The notes under the pieces are model-generated. The model did not search any database. It was given only the letters and a program-made list of their open reading frames with translations, and was not told the origin of the DNA. Shown here piece by piece: positions 7,786-16,602 of a stretch of DNA of 64,000 nt. This DNA comes from Bordetella parapertussis (GTDB lineage: Bacteria > Pseudomonadota > Gammaproteobacteria > Burkholderiales > Burkholderiaceae_B), in contig CAMBZR010000003.1 of NCBI GenBank assembly GCA_945872285.1, positions 27,038-91,037 of the forward strand, in the 5' to 3' direction. The translations under genes and the position numbers were made by a program. How positions within the stretch are numbered: position 1 is the stretch's first letter; each line of letters starts with the position of its first letter.

Positions 7786-9060
7786 ATGCTGACCCTTCTG
7801 CTCTGTGTGTTTGTCGCGCTGTTGATTATTGGCGTGCCAATCGGCTTCGCCATGCTGGGCTCGGCCATGCTGGTGATCGGCCTAGACGGTATCCCCGTGT
7901 CTGTGGTGGCGCAACGTGTAGCTACTAGCGTGCAATCATTTCCTTTATTGGCGGTGCCGCTGTTCACGTTGGCCGGTGCGCTAATGAACGAGTCCGGCAT
8001 CAGCGAGAGGTTATTTAACTTTACGCGCGCCTTTGTTGGACACATTCGTGGTGGGTTGGCTCAAACCGCGATCGTGGGTAATGTGTTCCTTTCTGGAATT
8101 TCTGGTTCGTCGGTGGCTGATTGTGCCGCCACCTCGCGGGTGTTCGTGCCACAACTCACCGCAGCAGGTTATGGGCGTGGCTTTGCCGCGGCGGTGTGTG
8201 CGGCTGCGGCGACGCTTGGGCCGATTATTCCACCTTCGATTCTGATGGTGATTTATGCGTGGCAGGCTAACGTGTCGTTGGGTGATCTGTTTATCGCAGG
8301 TTTAATTCCGGGCGTCGTGATGGCCGGTGCGATGATGCTTGTCATTGATTGGACAGCGCGCAAACGCGGATTTCCAAAAGATGCGGCCTTTAGTCGCACG
8401 CGACTGTATCAAGCTTTTCGTCATGCGCTGTGGGCCTTGGCGATGCCTGTACTGATTCTGGTTGGTTTTCGTATGGGCGTCTTTACGGCAACTGAGATTG
8501 CTGCGGTCGCTTGTGCTTACTCTTTGATTATTGGACTGTTTGTTTATCGCACCTTGACCTTACGCATGTTGCCCGCGATCTTGCTTGCCACGGGACGCGA
8601 AACGGCTGCAATCTTGGTGATCGCTGCGGGAGCAGCCCCCTTTGGTTGGATCTTGGGTGTTGAGCAAGCGCCGCAGCAAGTCTCAGCGTTGTTGACGTCA
8701 ATCACGACTTCGCCCTGGGCCATTTTGCTGATTTTGAACATCGCGCTCTTGATCGCTGGCATGTTCATGGAGACGCTCGCCATCATGATCATCGTCGTGC
8801 CGATTTTGATTCCGCTGTTAACGGCACTTCAAATTGATCTTCTACACTTTGGCATTGTGTTGTTGGTGAATTTAGTCATTGGGCAAATCACCCCACCTGT
8901 GGGAGTGTTAATGTTTGTGGCAAGCTCGGTCTCGCGCACCCATCTCGGCCTGATCGTCAAAGAAATTGGGCCCTTTGTGTTTGCGTTGATTGGTGCACTC
9001 GCAATCTTGACTTACATCCCTGCTATCTCAACGTGGTTACCTCGAGTGCTCAATCACTGA
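7786..9060 (+). CDS. TRAP transporter large permease (DctM family)
   Basis: A 424-residue protein with about twelve hydrophobic segments, the normal size of DctM. Diagnostic stretches are FTLAGALMNESGI, GNVFLSGISGSSVADCAATS, AAATLGPIIPPSILMVIY and QITPPVGVLMF, which form the conserved substrate and sodium sites. It starts 21 bases after dctQ with no clear Shine-Dalgarno, so translational coupling is likely. It ends with a TGA inside a 17-bp sequence that recurs at 9114, next to the relic of a TctC gene tail. Confidence 0.92.
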   Translation: MLTLLLCVFVALLIIGVPIGFAMLGSAMLVIGLDGIPVSVVAQRVATSVQSFPLLAVPLFTLAGALMNESGISERLFNFTRAFVGHIRGGLAQTAIVGNVFLSGISGSSVADCAATSRVFVPQLTAAGYGRGFAAAVCAAAATLGPIIPPSILMVIYAWQANVSLGDLFIAGLIPGVVMAGAMMLVIDWTARKRGFPKDAAFSRTRLYQAFRHALWALAMPVLILVGFRMGVFTATEIAAVACAYSLIIGLFVYRTLTLRMLPAILLATGRETAAILVIAAGAAPFGWILGVEQAPQQVSALLTSITTSPWAILLILNIALLIAGMFMETLAIMIIVVPILIPLLTALQIDLLHFGIVLLVNLVIGQITPPVGVLMFVASSVSRTHLGLIVKEIGPFVFALIGALAILTYIPAISTWLPRVLNH

Positions 9061-9130
9061 TTGAATAGCAGGTGGCCAGCCTTGATTACTCTGTTCCAGC
9101 ACTTGGTTGCCCAGAGTGCTCAATCACTGA
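9044..9130. repeat. 17-bp direct repeat pair flanking a gene-tail relic
   Basis: GAGTGCTCAATCACTGA occurs exactly at 9044-9060 and again at 9114-9130, 70 bp apart. The first copy is the last codons of dctM; the second includes the stop codon of the convergent TctC gene. The 53 bp between them resemble the bases just inside that TctC gene, so the whole stretch looks like a diverged tandem copy of about 70 bp. Confidence 0.85.
9054..9113 (-). pseudogene. Relic of a TctC/Bug C-terminus
   Basis: The reverse strand reads ATKCWNRVIKAGHLLFNQ and stops at 9054. The intact neighbour ends EKWNKVIKGGNLVLAQ and stops at the same place relative to the 17-bp repeat. The similarity is at the level of related but distinct alleles. 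It is most simply the leftover end of a TctC gene that was replaced by, or deleted against, the present copy. Confidence 0.6.
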
Positions 9131-10131
9131 GCTAAGACCAAGTTACCACCCTTGATGACCTTGTTCCACTTTTCAATTTCAACCGGTATACGGGCCTGAG
9201 CAGACGCGGTACTGCCGCCAATGACCGTCATACCGATTGCACCCAGTTTTTCGATAACATCGGGCCGTTTGAGAACGATGTTGACTTCGAGGTTGAGCCT
9301 TGCAACGATGTCAGTGGGCGTGTTCGTTGGGGCAAATAAGGTGTAGTTGGTTGCTGCTTCATAGCCCGCCAAGCCCGCTTCGATAAAGGTTGGTACGTCT
9401 GGCAACGTGCTCGTGCGCGTAGCGCTTCCCACTGCTAAGGCGCGTGTCTTTCCGGCGCGAATATTAGTCAAGTGTGCGGGAAGGCTATCGAGTGACATCG
9501 CCACGCGACCAGACAGTAAATCAGGCATAAATTGCGTCGTGCCACGATACGGAACATGCACAACATCTATGCCAGACATTTGTTTAAATAATTCCATATT
9601 CAAATGAACTTGACCGCCTACGCCCGACGACGCATAGCTTAGTGCACCCGGTTTTGCTTTGACCAAGGCGATCAACTCTTTTAAATCTTTTGCTGGGACG
9701 TCGACGTTAACAACAAGTCCGACGAGGCCAAAGCCAAGTTGCACAACGGGTAGCAAATCACGTTGCATCTCAAAGCTCAGTGCAGGGTGCGCATGAGGTG
9801 CAATCGCGTAGTCAAGGATGCTGCCGACCATCAGCGTATAGCCATCGGGTGCACTGCGGGCGAGTTGTGCCGCGCCAATCGTAGCGCCCGCGCCTGGCCG
9901 ATTTTCAACTGTGATGGTGCTGTTTAACGCGGGTGCTAGTCGCTCGGCAATGATGCGCGCGACGGTATCGACACCACCTCCGGCAGGGTAGGGTGAAATA
10001 ATGGTGATTGGTTTGCTTGGCCAGGCTTGCGCATAAGCGAGGCTCGTAAACAGTGAGAGCGCTGCGTAAGTGACAAAACGCAAGACTTTTGCAAGATATG
10101 CTGGGACAGGGTAGAGGAGGCGCGTGAACAT
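9124..10131 (-). CDS. Bug/TctC-family tripartite tricarboxylate transporter receptor
   Basis: A periplasmic binding protein of 335 residues. The start at 10131 has AAAGG 7 bases upstream; a longer frame from 10158 is possible but less well supported. A signal peptide ends near SLAYA-QAWP. Family motifs in order: ITIISPYPAGGGVD, VENRPGAGATIG, PDGYTLMVG and VVHVPYRGT. The family binds carboxylates, amino acids or aromatic acids for TctAB permeases or for signalling. No tctA or tctB is in the window. It is the last gene of the six-gene operon 14792 to 9124, 35 bases after the hydroxyacid dehydrogenase, so its ligand is probably linked to that pathway. Confidence 0.92.
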   Translation of the reverse strand: MFTRLLYPVPAYLAKVLRFVTYAALSLFTSLAYAQAWPSKPITIISPYPAGGGVDTVARIIAERLAPALNSTITVENRPGAGATIGAAQLARSAPDGYTLMVGSILDYAIAPHAHPALSFEMQRDLLPVVQLGFGLVGLVVNVDVPAKDLKELIALVKAKPGALSYASSGVGGQVHLNMELFKQMSGIDVVHVPYRGTTQFMPDLLSGRVAMSLDSLPAHLTNIRAGKTRALAVGSATRTSTLPDVPTFIEAGLAGYEAATNYTLFAPTNTPTDIVARLNLEVNIVLKRPDVIEKLGAIGMTVIGGSTASAQARIPVEIEKWNKVIKGGNLVLAQ

Positions 10132-10166
10132 GTTGAAACCTTTAAGTTGGGTATGCATGACAGGAT

Positions 10167-11153
10167 TCAGTTTGAAACAGAGACAACAGAAGAGGGCGTT
10201 AGGCCCTTCGAAAAAGCGACTTGGCAGTTGAGCCCTTCGCGCGCGATATGATCAAAGCACTCATCGGTCCAACAAAGTGAGTGTGGAGTCAACAGAACCT
10301 GTCGCATCTTGAGCAAGGGGTTGTCAGTTTGAATCGGCTCTTGCTCAAAGACATCAAGCCCCGCGCCGGCAATGACTCCTTGATTTAGCGCGTCAATTAA
10401 AGCGAGTTCATCTACGATTGGGCCGCGCGCCATATTGATGAGAAACGCGGACGATTTCATTTTTGAAAGGCGTTCGCGATTGATGATGTGACGTGTTTTT
10501 TCGTTCAGGACTAGGGTCGTCACTAAAAAATCACTTTGCGCTAAAAGAGTGTCTAGATCAACCAGAGCCGCCCCGCAAGCAGATATTGCATCAGCTTGAG
10601 CAAAGGGATCACAGGCCAGCATCTGCCAGCCAAAGGGGCGGGCCAGTGCAAGGAGTTCTAAGCCGATTCCCCCTGCACCCAGCACGCCTAAGGTACGAGT
10701 GGTGAGGCCAAGACCCATGTGATTGGTACGAGTGTTCCACTCGCCCTTGCGGATCAGATTATCTTTTGCAAACAAACGCCCCGCCAGCGCAAAAATCATT
10801 GTGAGAGACGCAACGGCAACCGGGCGACGAACGGCGATCGGCGTATTGGTGGTGAGGATACCTTTCGCGGCCAAGGCGGCGACATCAACCGAGTCGTAGC
10901 CCACGCCATGGCGCGAAACTAAGCGCACGCGACAGTCTGAGCGAGCAATCGACCTGGCGGTGACCGCAGGGCTGTTAACGTGTAAGCCGTCATAGCGTGC
11001 CATGATGTCAGGCGTAATTTCGGTGACTGTTTCATCAATGAATTCCCAAGCGATATGTTGTTCTTGCTTCAAGAGTTCGAGCGGGCCTAAGCCAAAGCTT
11101 GGCGAACCGTCACTGGTAAGCAGATCTCGTGTGATCCCAAGGCGAAAAGTCAT
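10167..11153 (-). CDS. D-isomer-specific 2-hydroxyacid dehydrogenase
   Basis: An NAD(P)-dependent 2-hydroxyacid dehydrogenase of 328 residues. The cofactor loop is GVLGAGGIGLELL (about residues 155-167). The three catalytic positions are visible: Arg in NMARGPIVDE, Glu in FEQEP and His in LTPHSLCW. It interconverts a 2-oxo acid and a D-2-hydroxy acid, for example hydroxypyruvate and glycerate. Its ATG lies 2 bases after the stop of the aldolase gene, so the two are translationally coupled. The pairing suggests reduction of the 2-oxo acid, or oxidation of the hydroxy acid, that feeds or leaves the aldolase. Confidence 0.9.
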   Translation of the reverse strand: MTFRLGITRDLLTSDGSPSFGLGPLELLKQEQHIAWEFIDETVTEITPDIMARYDGLHVNSPAVTARSIARSDCRVRLVSRHGVGYDSVDVAALAAKGILTTNTPIAVRRPVAVASLTMIFALAGRLFAKDNLIRKGEWNTRTNHMGLGLTTRTLGVLGAGGIGLELLALARPFGWQMLACDPFAQADAISACGAALVDLDTLLAQSDFLVTTLVLNEKTRHIINRERLSKMKSSAFLINMARGPIVDELALIDALNQGVIAGAGLDVFEQEPIQTDNPLLKMRQVLLTPHSLCWTDECFDHIAREGLNCQVAFSKGLTPSSVVSVSN

Positions 11154-11155
11154 GT

Positions 11156-11932
11156 TCAGGCTCCGGTTTTCATGTCGTCAATTAACGTGCTCATAGCCTG
11201 TTGCAACAGGCCCGAGTCTGTGCCTGCGGCCAGCATCGTGTAGCCCATTGCTTTGGCACGTGCGATCCATGCCGGGTCCGTTGCCATAAAGCCCGCGATT
11301 TTTCCGTATTGTCGGGCGACCTTTGCCACGCGTGCCATGGCCTTTAGAAATACAGGATTTTCGAACTGAGCGGGAATCCCCATAAAGTTTGTGAGGTCGA
11401 AATGCCCTAACCAAAGAATATCGATCCCATCAACGGCAGCGATCTCTTCGATATTGGCAAGACCACGCTCAGTTTCGATTTGCGCCATGATCAGGGTGCG
11501 TGCATGGTATGCCTGTACTTTTTCGGTGACAGCGCCGCCTTGGTAGTCACATTGTGCAAAGCCAAAGGCAGCCCCTCGACGACCAAGGGGGGGGTAACGG
11601 CAGGCTTGGACAATGCTCAAGGCGTGCTCGCGCGATTCAACCATGGGAATCATGACGCCGTGCGCGCCTAAGTCGAGGGCTCGGGCCAGCCAAGTGTATT
11701 CTCCGCGCGGCACGCGCACCATCGGCGTGATGGCAAGGCCGCGACACGATGCAAAGAGCCACTTTAACGTTTCAAAACTTAAGCCAGTATGCTCCATGTC
11801 GTAAAGCACAAACTCTGCGCCGGCATTCACCAAAATACTTGAGACACCGGGTGAAAAAAATTCAAAGACCATTGCTCCCGGCACTGTTTGGCCGGACATG
11901 ATCTTGTTTTTCAACGGTTCTTGTTGATTCAT
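11156..11932 (-). CDS. HpcH/HpaI-family aldolase
   Basis: A 258-residue aldolase. The start ATG at 11932 has CAGGAG 6 bases upstream; the reading from 12010 would overlap the preceding gene. It has LYDMEHTG (active-site His), MVRVPRGEYTW (substrate Arg), AQIETERGL (metal Glu) and ILWLGHFDLTNFMG (metal Asp). It is a distinct paralogue of the gene at 3942. The family splits 4-hydroxy-2-oxo acids into pyruvate or oxaloacetate and an aldehyde. It sits between a flavodoxin-like gene and a coupled hydroxyacid dehydrogenase in one operon. Confidence 0.9.
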   Translation of the reverse strand: MNQQEPLKNKIMSGQTVPGAMVFEFFSPGVSSILVNAGAEFVLYDMEHTGLSFETLKWLFASCRGLAITPMVRVPRGEYTWLARALDLGAHGVMIPMVESREHALSIVQACRYPPLGRRGAAFGFAQCDYQGGAVTEKVQAYHARTLIMAQIETERGLANIEEIAAVDGIDILWLGHFDLTNFMGIPAQFENPVFLKAMARVAKVARQYGKIAGFMATDPAWIARAKAMGYTMLAAGTDSGLLQQAMSTLIDDMKTGA

Positions 11933-11996
11933 GGTTGCTCCTGCACTCAAAAAATATGTGGATGTGACGTTTGTAGGGATGACGTTATCTTTATTG

Positions 11997-12488
11997 CTAA
12001 AACACGGCAAGCGCTAAGGCGCTTGAAAAGAAAGCGCCTAGCTCTTCACTGGTCTGTAACGAGTGTTGGTCAAGGGTCTTGGTTTGAAGAATCTGTTCTT
12101 TGGTTTGTGCTCGGGTCAAGACCACCTTCGACTCGGCGACCTTTTTTAAGCGCCAGCCAGTTGCAATTTTTTCGAGTTGTCTTAGGGCACCTTGCCCATC
12201 GCTGCCAGCACAGATTAACGCAGCGTAAGGGCGCCCATTGAGCTCATCGAGTACTTGATAAAAGGTGCGATCAAAAAAGTCTTTCATGACTCCACTGAGC
12301 GATCCTAGCATCTCAGGCGCAATAAAGACATAGCCGCTTGCTGTCCGCAGATGCTCGGGCTGCACATGTTGCGCTTGCAGCAGGATCACTTCGATCTCTG
12401 GCTCTGTTCGCGCGCCTTGGGCGACTGCTTGAGCGATTTGCTCAGAGCCTCCGGTGACGGAATGAAAGATGACGAGAAGTTGTTTCAT
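11997..12488 (-). CDS. Flavodoxin-fold NAD(P)H-dependent oxidoreductase
   Basis: A 163-residue flavodoxin/FMN-reductase-like protein. The FMN phosphate loop is HSVTGGSEQIA (residues 9-19). A second flavin loop includes APEMLGSLSGVMKDFFDRT (residues 57-75), and CAGSDGQGALRQLE lies near residue 93. Such proteins reduce quinones or flavins, or supply reduced flavin to partner enzymes. It lies 24 bases downstream of the MFS gene and 64 bases before the aldolase in the same operon. The substrate is unknown. Confidence 0.8.
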   Translation of the reverse strand: MKQLLVIFHSVTGGSEQIAQAVAQGARTEPEIEVILLQAQHVQPEHLRTASGYVFIAPEMLGSLSGVMKDFFDRTFYQVLDELNGRPYAALICAGSDGQGALRQLEKIATGWRLKKVAESKVVLTRAQTKEQILQTKTLDQHSLQTSEELGAFFSSALALAVF

Positions 12489-12512
12489 CTTTTAGCAGCG
12501 GGATCTGGTTGT

Positions 12513-13814
12513 TTAGGGCGAAGGCGCAGCGCGAAACCACAAGCCGCGTTTGAAGCAACTGAGCGTAAAGAAACCGACTGATACGCTCGCGACAACATAA
12601 TGTAGCTGTTGGTAGCCCGCTAAAAAAGCAGCCTCAGGAGTTTGCCCTGCAGCAAGCGCACTGGCTTCACCGCGATCCACCAGCCAGAGCCAACAGACTG
12701 CACCTGTGACGATCCCTAACATTCGGGTTAACACAGCAAGACTGCCTGCGACTCCGCGCGACTGAGGGGGTAGGTCAGCCATCATCCAATCAGAATAAAC
12801 GACTTGAAAAAGTCCGATGCCCACGCCCTGCAGGGCGATGCTCACAACCATGAGCAAGACTGAAACCGTGGTGGACCACAGGCAGATTGCAACGAAGCCC
12901 AAGCAACAAAAGCAGGCTGCGATGAAGCCGCTTTGGTTCAGTCCGAAGCGTCGCACTAGCGCGGGAGTCACCGCCGCACCGACCAAGCCACCGAGTGCCC
13001 ACGCGACTAATAAGGCGCCACTCTGCGCAGATCCCCAATGTAGGACGCGGATGAGGTAGTAGGGCAAAATAAGTGGGATTGAAAAACTGCATAATTGGAC
13101 GATGACGCATGAAACGTTGACCCAACGAAAATTTGAATTGCTACGCAAAGTGTCCAACAACAGGCGGGTCGTTGACTGCGTGGCTTTGGACTTTGCAGAG
13201 CCTTGAGCAACGGCGCTCGTACGCTGCAGAGCAGGGTGATGAATCGCTAAGCAAGCCAGCGCCACTAAAACAATCGGTACACGTATCCAATAGACTCCGG
13301 TCCAACCCATCCATTCAATACTAAAACCACCTATGATCGGGGCAGCGACAGTGGCCAAGGCTGCCATGCTGCCATAGACTGATAAAGCGTGAGTACGCTC
13401 ATGTTCTGCAAAAAGAAAGGTAACCAACGCGGGGCCGCATGACAAAATTAGGGCGGCAGAAATCCCTTGCAGCACGCGCGCCGCTAACAGCCAACTATAA
13501 AAAGGTGAAACGGCGCATAACGCAAAAGCAATCGCACCCAATACTAAGCCAAACCTAAAGACACGCAAGTGACCGATACGGTCGCCTAGCGCACCAAACC
13601 AGAGCACCAAGCTGCCGTAAGTCAGCACATAAAACAAAGCCACCCAACGAATGGTTTGGGTTTGAATTTGGAACGCCGCGGAGATCGCCGGAAAGGCAAT
13701 ATTGACGGCAAAATCAAGCGGACCGACCGAGGCGCCCAAACCGATGGCAAATAACGCCAAAAGATTCAAAAACGTTGACGCTTTTATTGCCGGTGGGTCT
13801 GTCAGAGTTGACAC
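12513..13814 (-). CDS. MFS transporter
   Basis: A major facilitator superfamily permease of 433 residues with twelve hydrophobic segments. The loop between segments 2 and 3 carries GALGDRIGHLRVFRFG, the MFS signature, and segment 5 carries APIIGGFSIEWMGW. The layout resembles 12- to 14-segment drug:proton antiporter-type members, so export is at least as likely as uptake. The probable start is a GTG at 13814, 9 bases after the upstream TctC stop, with only a weak ribosome site. It is the second gene of the operon from 14792. Confidence 0.85.
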   Translation of the reverse strand: MSTLTDPPAIKASTFLNLLALFAIGLGASVGPLDFAVNIAFPAISAAFQIQTQTIRWVALFYVLTYGSLVLWFGALGDRIGHLRVFRFGLVLGAIAFALCAVSPFYSWLLAARVLQGISAALILSCGPALVTFLFAEHERTHALSVYGSMAALATVAAPIIGGFSIEWMGWTGVYWIRVPIVLVALACLAIHHPALQRTSAVAQGSAKSKATQSTTRLLLDTLRSNSNFRWVNVSCVIVQLCSFSIPLILPYYLIRVLHWGSAQSGALLVAWALGGLVGAAVTPALVRRFGLNQSGFIAACFCCLGFVAICLWSTTVSVLLMVVSIALQGVGIGLFQVVYSDWMMADLPPQSRGVAGSLAVLTRMLGIVTGAVCWLWLVDRGEASALAAGQTPEAAFLAGYQQLHYVVASVSVGFFTLSCFKRGLWFRAAPSP

Positions 13815-13823
13815 GCTAACTGT

Positions 13824-14792
13824 TTACTCGACCTTAGCACCGGAGGCTTGAACGACTTTAGCCCACTTTTCGGTTTCGGCAGCAATGACCTTGCCAAACG
13901 CTGCGGGTGTGCCAGCAATGGGGACTCCACCCAATTCAGCCAGACGTTTTCGTATGGCGGGGTCAGCCAAGGCCTTATTGACCTCTGCGTTCATTTTTGC
14001 AATGACCTCAGCGGGTGTGTTTTTGGGCATGCCCACTCCAAACCAGGCTGTTGCTTCATAGCCTTTGACTGTTGCGCCAACGGTGGGAAGGTCGGGTGCA
14101 GAAGGCTCGACGCCTTCAGAGGTGACCGCTAGAGCTCGAATTCGACCGCCTTTGATGTATGGCACCGAGGAGGGTAAATTGTCGAAAAAGACTTGTACTT
14201 GTCCTGCGGTCAGGTCGATCAGGGCAGGTCCCGAGCCCTTGTACGGAACATGAAGCATGTTGCAACCGGTCATTGACTTAAAGAGTTCGCCCGACAAGTG
14301 CGTTGAAGTGCCGCTGCCGGATGAGGCCATATTGACTTTGCCTGGGTTGGCTTTGCAATACTCAATAAATTCAGCAACGGTTTTGACTGGCAAATTGTTT
14401 GTCGCGACCATTACGTTTGGCGTACGCACCAGTCCCGCAACCGGTGCGATATCGCGGATAAAGTTATACGAAAGATTTTTATACAGTGAGGCGTTGATGC
14501 CGTTAGCTGGATTGACCAACAACATCGTGTAACCGTCGGCAGGCGAGTTGATCACAAGTTCCGTGCCGATGTTATTGCCCGCGCCTGGCTTGTTTTCGAC
14601 AACGACGGGGTGGCCTAGCGTTTCAGACAGCCGCTGCGCCATAATGCGAGCCAGTACATCCGTAGTACCTGCAGGCGGATAGGGAACAATCCATCTAACC
14701 GCTCGGGTCGGGTAGTCAGAAGCCCAGGCGCTTTGCGAGCCTGCAGCGAAAGATAAGATGGCGAAAGTTAAAAGGCGCAGTGCGTTGCTCAT
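13824..14792 (-). CDS. Bug/TctC-family periplasmic receptor
   Basis: A 322-residue binding protein with a signal peptide ending near SAWA-SDYP. Motifs: VRWIVPYPPAGTTDVLAR, VENKPGAGNNIGTE, PADGYTMLLV and MLHVPYKGSG. GGAAAA lies 4 bases before the ATG. It is the first gene of the minus-strand operon that continues through MFS, flavodoxin-like, aldolase, hydroxyacid dehydrogenase and a second TctC gene. Two different receptors bracketing one operon suggest two ligands or a sensing role. No TctA/TctB permease is nearby. Confidence 0.92.
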   Translation of the reverse strand: MSNALRLLTFAILSFAAGSQSAWASDYPTRAVRWIVPYPPAGTTDVLARIMAQRLSETLGHPVVVENKPGAGNNIGTELVINSPADGYTMLLVNPANGINASLYKNLSYNFIRDIAPVAGLVRTPNVMVATNNLPVKTVAEFIEYCKANPGKVNMASSGSGTSTHLSGELFKSMTGCNMLHVPYKGSGPALIDLTAGQVQVFFDNLPSSVPYIKGGRIRALAVTSEGVEPSAPDLPTVGATVKGYEATAWFGVGMPKNTPAEVIAKMNAEVNKALADPAIRKRLAELGGVPIAGTPAAFGKVIAAETEKWAKVVQASGAKVE

Positions 14793-14957
14793 TTTTTTTC
14801 CAATGATTAAGTCAACCGAATATATCCCGTTTGCTGCAAGATGGGTACGATTTTGGGCATTTTTTATATTGTTCTTCTGGTTCTTCTTCCGGTTCTTTAG
14901 GGTCTAGGGGTTTGCGCTAGGTCCTTAGTCTTCAAGCCCATGCTTGTCGTCAAAAAA

Positions 14958-14988
14958 ATGACAATAATTTGACGATGCCCCCTATAAT
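14958..14988 (+). promoter_or_regulatory. Putative sigma-70 promoter of the oligopeptide ABC operon
   Basis: ATGACA at 14958-14963 and a consensus TATAAT at 14983-14988 are 19 bases apart, slightly long. Transcription would start near 14995, leaving a short leader with GAGGGG at 15005-15010 and the ATG at 15019. This is inferred from sequence only. Confidence 0.45.
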
Positions 14989-15018
14989 TTGGCGATTATT
15001 CATTGAGGGGTGTTTGAC

Positions 15019-16602
15019 ATGCGATTTCTAAAACGTGCGTCTCGTGCATTGATTGCGGTCTTGTGTTCCGGTAGCGCCCTGTTTGCCAGCGCAAACGAAC
15101 TGACGATCGGTTTGTCAGCCCCCATCACGTCTCTCGACCCGCATTATCATAATCTGACGCCTAATAACTCGTTATCGCTGAATGTGTTTGAAGATCTGCT
15201 CTCAACGGATCAGTTTCAAAATATTAAGCCTGGTCTGGCCGAAAGCTGGCGTAATCTTGACCCCTTAACCTATGAGTTTAAGCTTCGAAAAGGAGTGAAA
15301 TGGCATGACGGATCGCCCTTTGTGGCTGCCGATGTCTTAGCCACACTGAAGCGCGTTCCCAATGTGCCGAACAGCCCAGCCTCGTTCGCGGTGTTTGTGC
15401 GGTCAATTGTTGAGGCGACCGCACCCGACGAGCACACACTTATCTTGAAAACCGCCGTGCCGAATCCAGGCTTGGCAAGCGACATGACTTCGGTGCGCAT
15501 TTTGCCGAAGGCTGTTGCAGAGTCAGCCACGACAGAGGATTTCAACAGTGGTAAGGCAATGATTGGTACGGGGCCTTTTAAATTTTCTGAATACAAACCT
15601 GGTGATCGAGTCGTTTTGGTACGCAACGATCAGTACTGGGGTGAAAAGCCCGACTGGACGCGCGTGCAGATGCGCATGGTGGCGAATAATGCCACCCGAG
15701 TCGCGGCCTTGCTTGCGGGCGATCTGCAGATGATCGAAAACGTGCCAACCTCAGACGTTAAACGTCTCATGGGCGACAAAAATTTAGCGGTGGCGCAAGT
15801 GGTGTCGAACCGCATGATTTATCTGCATATGGATTCAAATCGTACGCAAAACTCGCCCTTTGTGCGCACCGCCGATGGCAAGCCGATGGATAACGCCAAT
15901 CCCTTGACCGATCCTCGCGTTCGACGCGCCATTTCTATGGCAATTAATCGTGATGCAATCGTTGAACGCATCATGGAAACGGTAGCGGTTCCCGCAGGTC
16001 AGTTATTAGCAGAGCAGTTTTTTGGCACTAGTAAGAATCTGCCCGTCGATAAATATGATCCTGAGGGTGCGAAAAAGTTATTGGCCCAAGCCGGTTATCC
16101 GAATGGTTTTCAGTTGACCTTGCATTCTCCAAATAATCGCTACATCAATGACGAAAAGATTGCTCAGGCCATTGCCCAATTTTTGACGCGAGTCGGGATC
16201 GTGACTAAGCTCGAGACGATGCCCTCGAATATTTTCTTTACGAGAGGCTCAAAACTCGAATTTTCAATTTTGTTGGCGGGTTGGGGCGCCTCGAGCGGCG
16301 ACACGAGCTCGCCGTTGCGGTCTTTGTTGGGCACGTTTGATGCGAAGACTGGTTTTGGAGCCGCCAACCGTGGACGCTTCTCGAACGCCGAACTTGACGT
16401 CATGATTGCCGCAGCGGCTGTTGAGATCGACGACGAAAAGCGTCGGGCAAAACTTGCGCAAGCAAGCGAAAAAGCGATTGAGCTGATGGGGCTGGTACCT
16501 TTGCACTACGAGGTTTCAGTCTGGGCAACCAAGGCGAATGTGACGTATGTGGCTCGCGCCGACCAGTACACCCTGGCTCAAGAAGCGAAACTTAAAAAAT
16601 AA
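15019..16602 (+). CDS. ABC transporter substrate-binding protein (peptide/opine type, SBP_bac_5)
   Basis: A 527-residue periplasmic protein of the DppA/OppA family. The start at ATG 15019 follows GAGGGG by 8 bases, and the signal peptide ends near LFASA-NELT. Family landmarks are LTIGLSAPITSLDPHYHN at the mature N-terminus, YEFKLRKGVKWHDGSPF near residue 90, GTGPFKF and DPRVRRAISMAINRDAIV. The protein lacks a lipobox, as expected for a Gram-negative periplasmic receptor. It delivers peptides or similar amide compounds to the permease pair encoded next; the adjoining hydrolase suggests an N-acyl amino acid or small peptide. Confidence 0.92.
   Translation: MRFLKRASRALIAVLCSGSALFASANELTIGLSAPITSLDPHYHNLTPNNSLSLNVFEDLLSTDQFQNIKPGLAESWRNLDPLTYEFKLRKGVKWHDGSPFVAADVLATLKRVPNVPNSPASFAVFVRSIVEATAPDEHTLILKTAVPNPGLASDMTSVRILPKAVAESATTEDFNSGKAMIGTGPFKFSEYKPGDRVVLVRNDQYWGEKPDWTRVQMRMVANNATRVAALLAGDLQMIENVPTSDVKRLMGDKNLAVAQVVSNRMIYLHMDSNRTQNSPFVRTADGKPMDNANPLTDPRVRRAISMAINRDAIVERIMETVAVPAGQLLAEQFFGTSKNLPVDKYDPEGAKKLLAQAGYPNGFQLTLHSPNNRYINDEKIAQAIAQFLTRVGIVTKLETMPSNIFFTRGSKLEFSILLAGWGASSGDTSSPLRSLLGTFDAKTGFGAANRGRFSNAELDVMIAAAAVEIDDEKRRAKLAQASEKAIELMGLVPLHYEVSVWATKANVTYVARADQYTLAQEAKLKK

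Noticed and set aside
14868..14910. GGTTCTTCT-rich short repeats before the ABC operon
   Set aside because: The copies are too short and irregular to call a repeat array.
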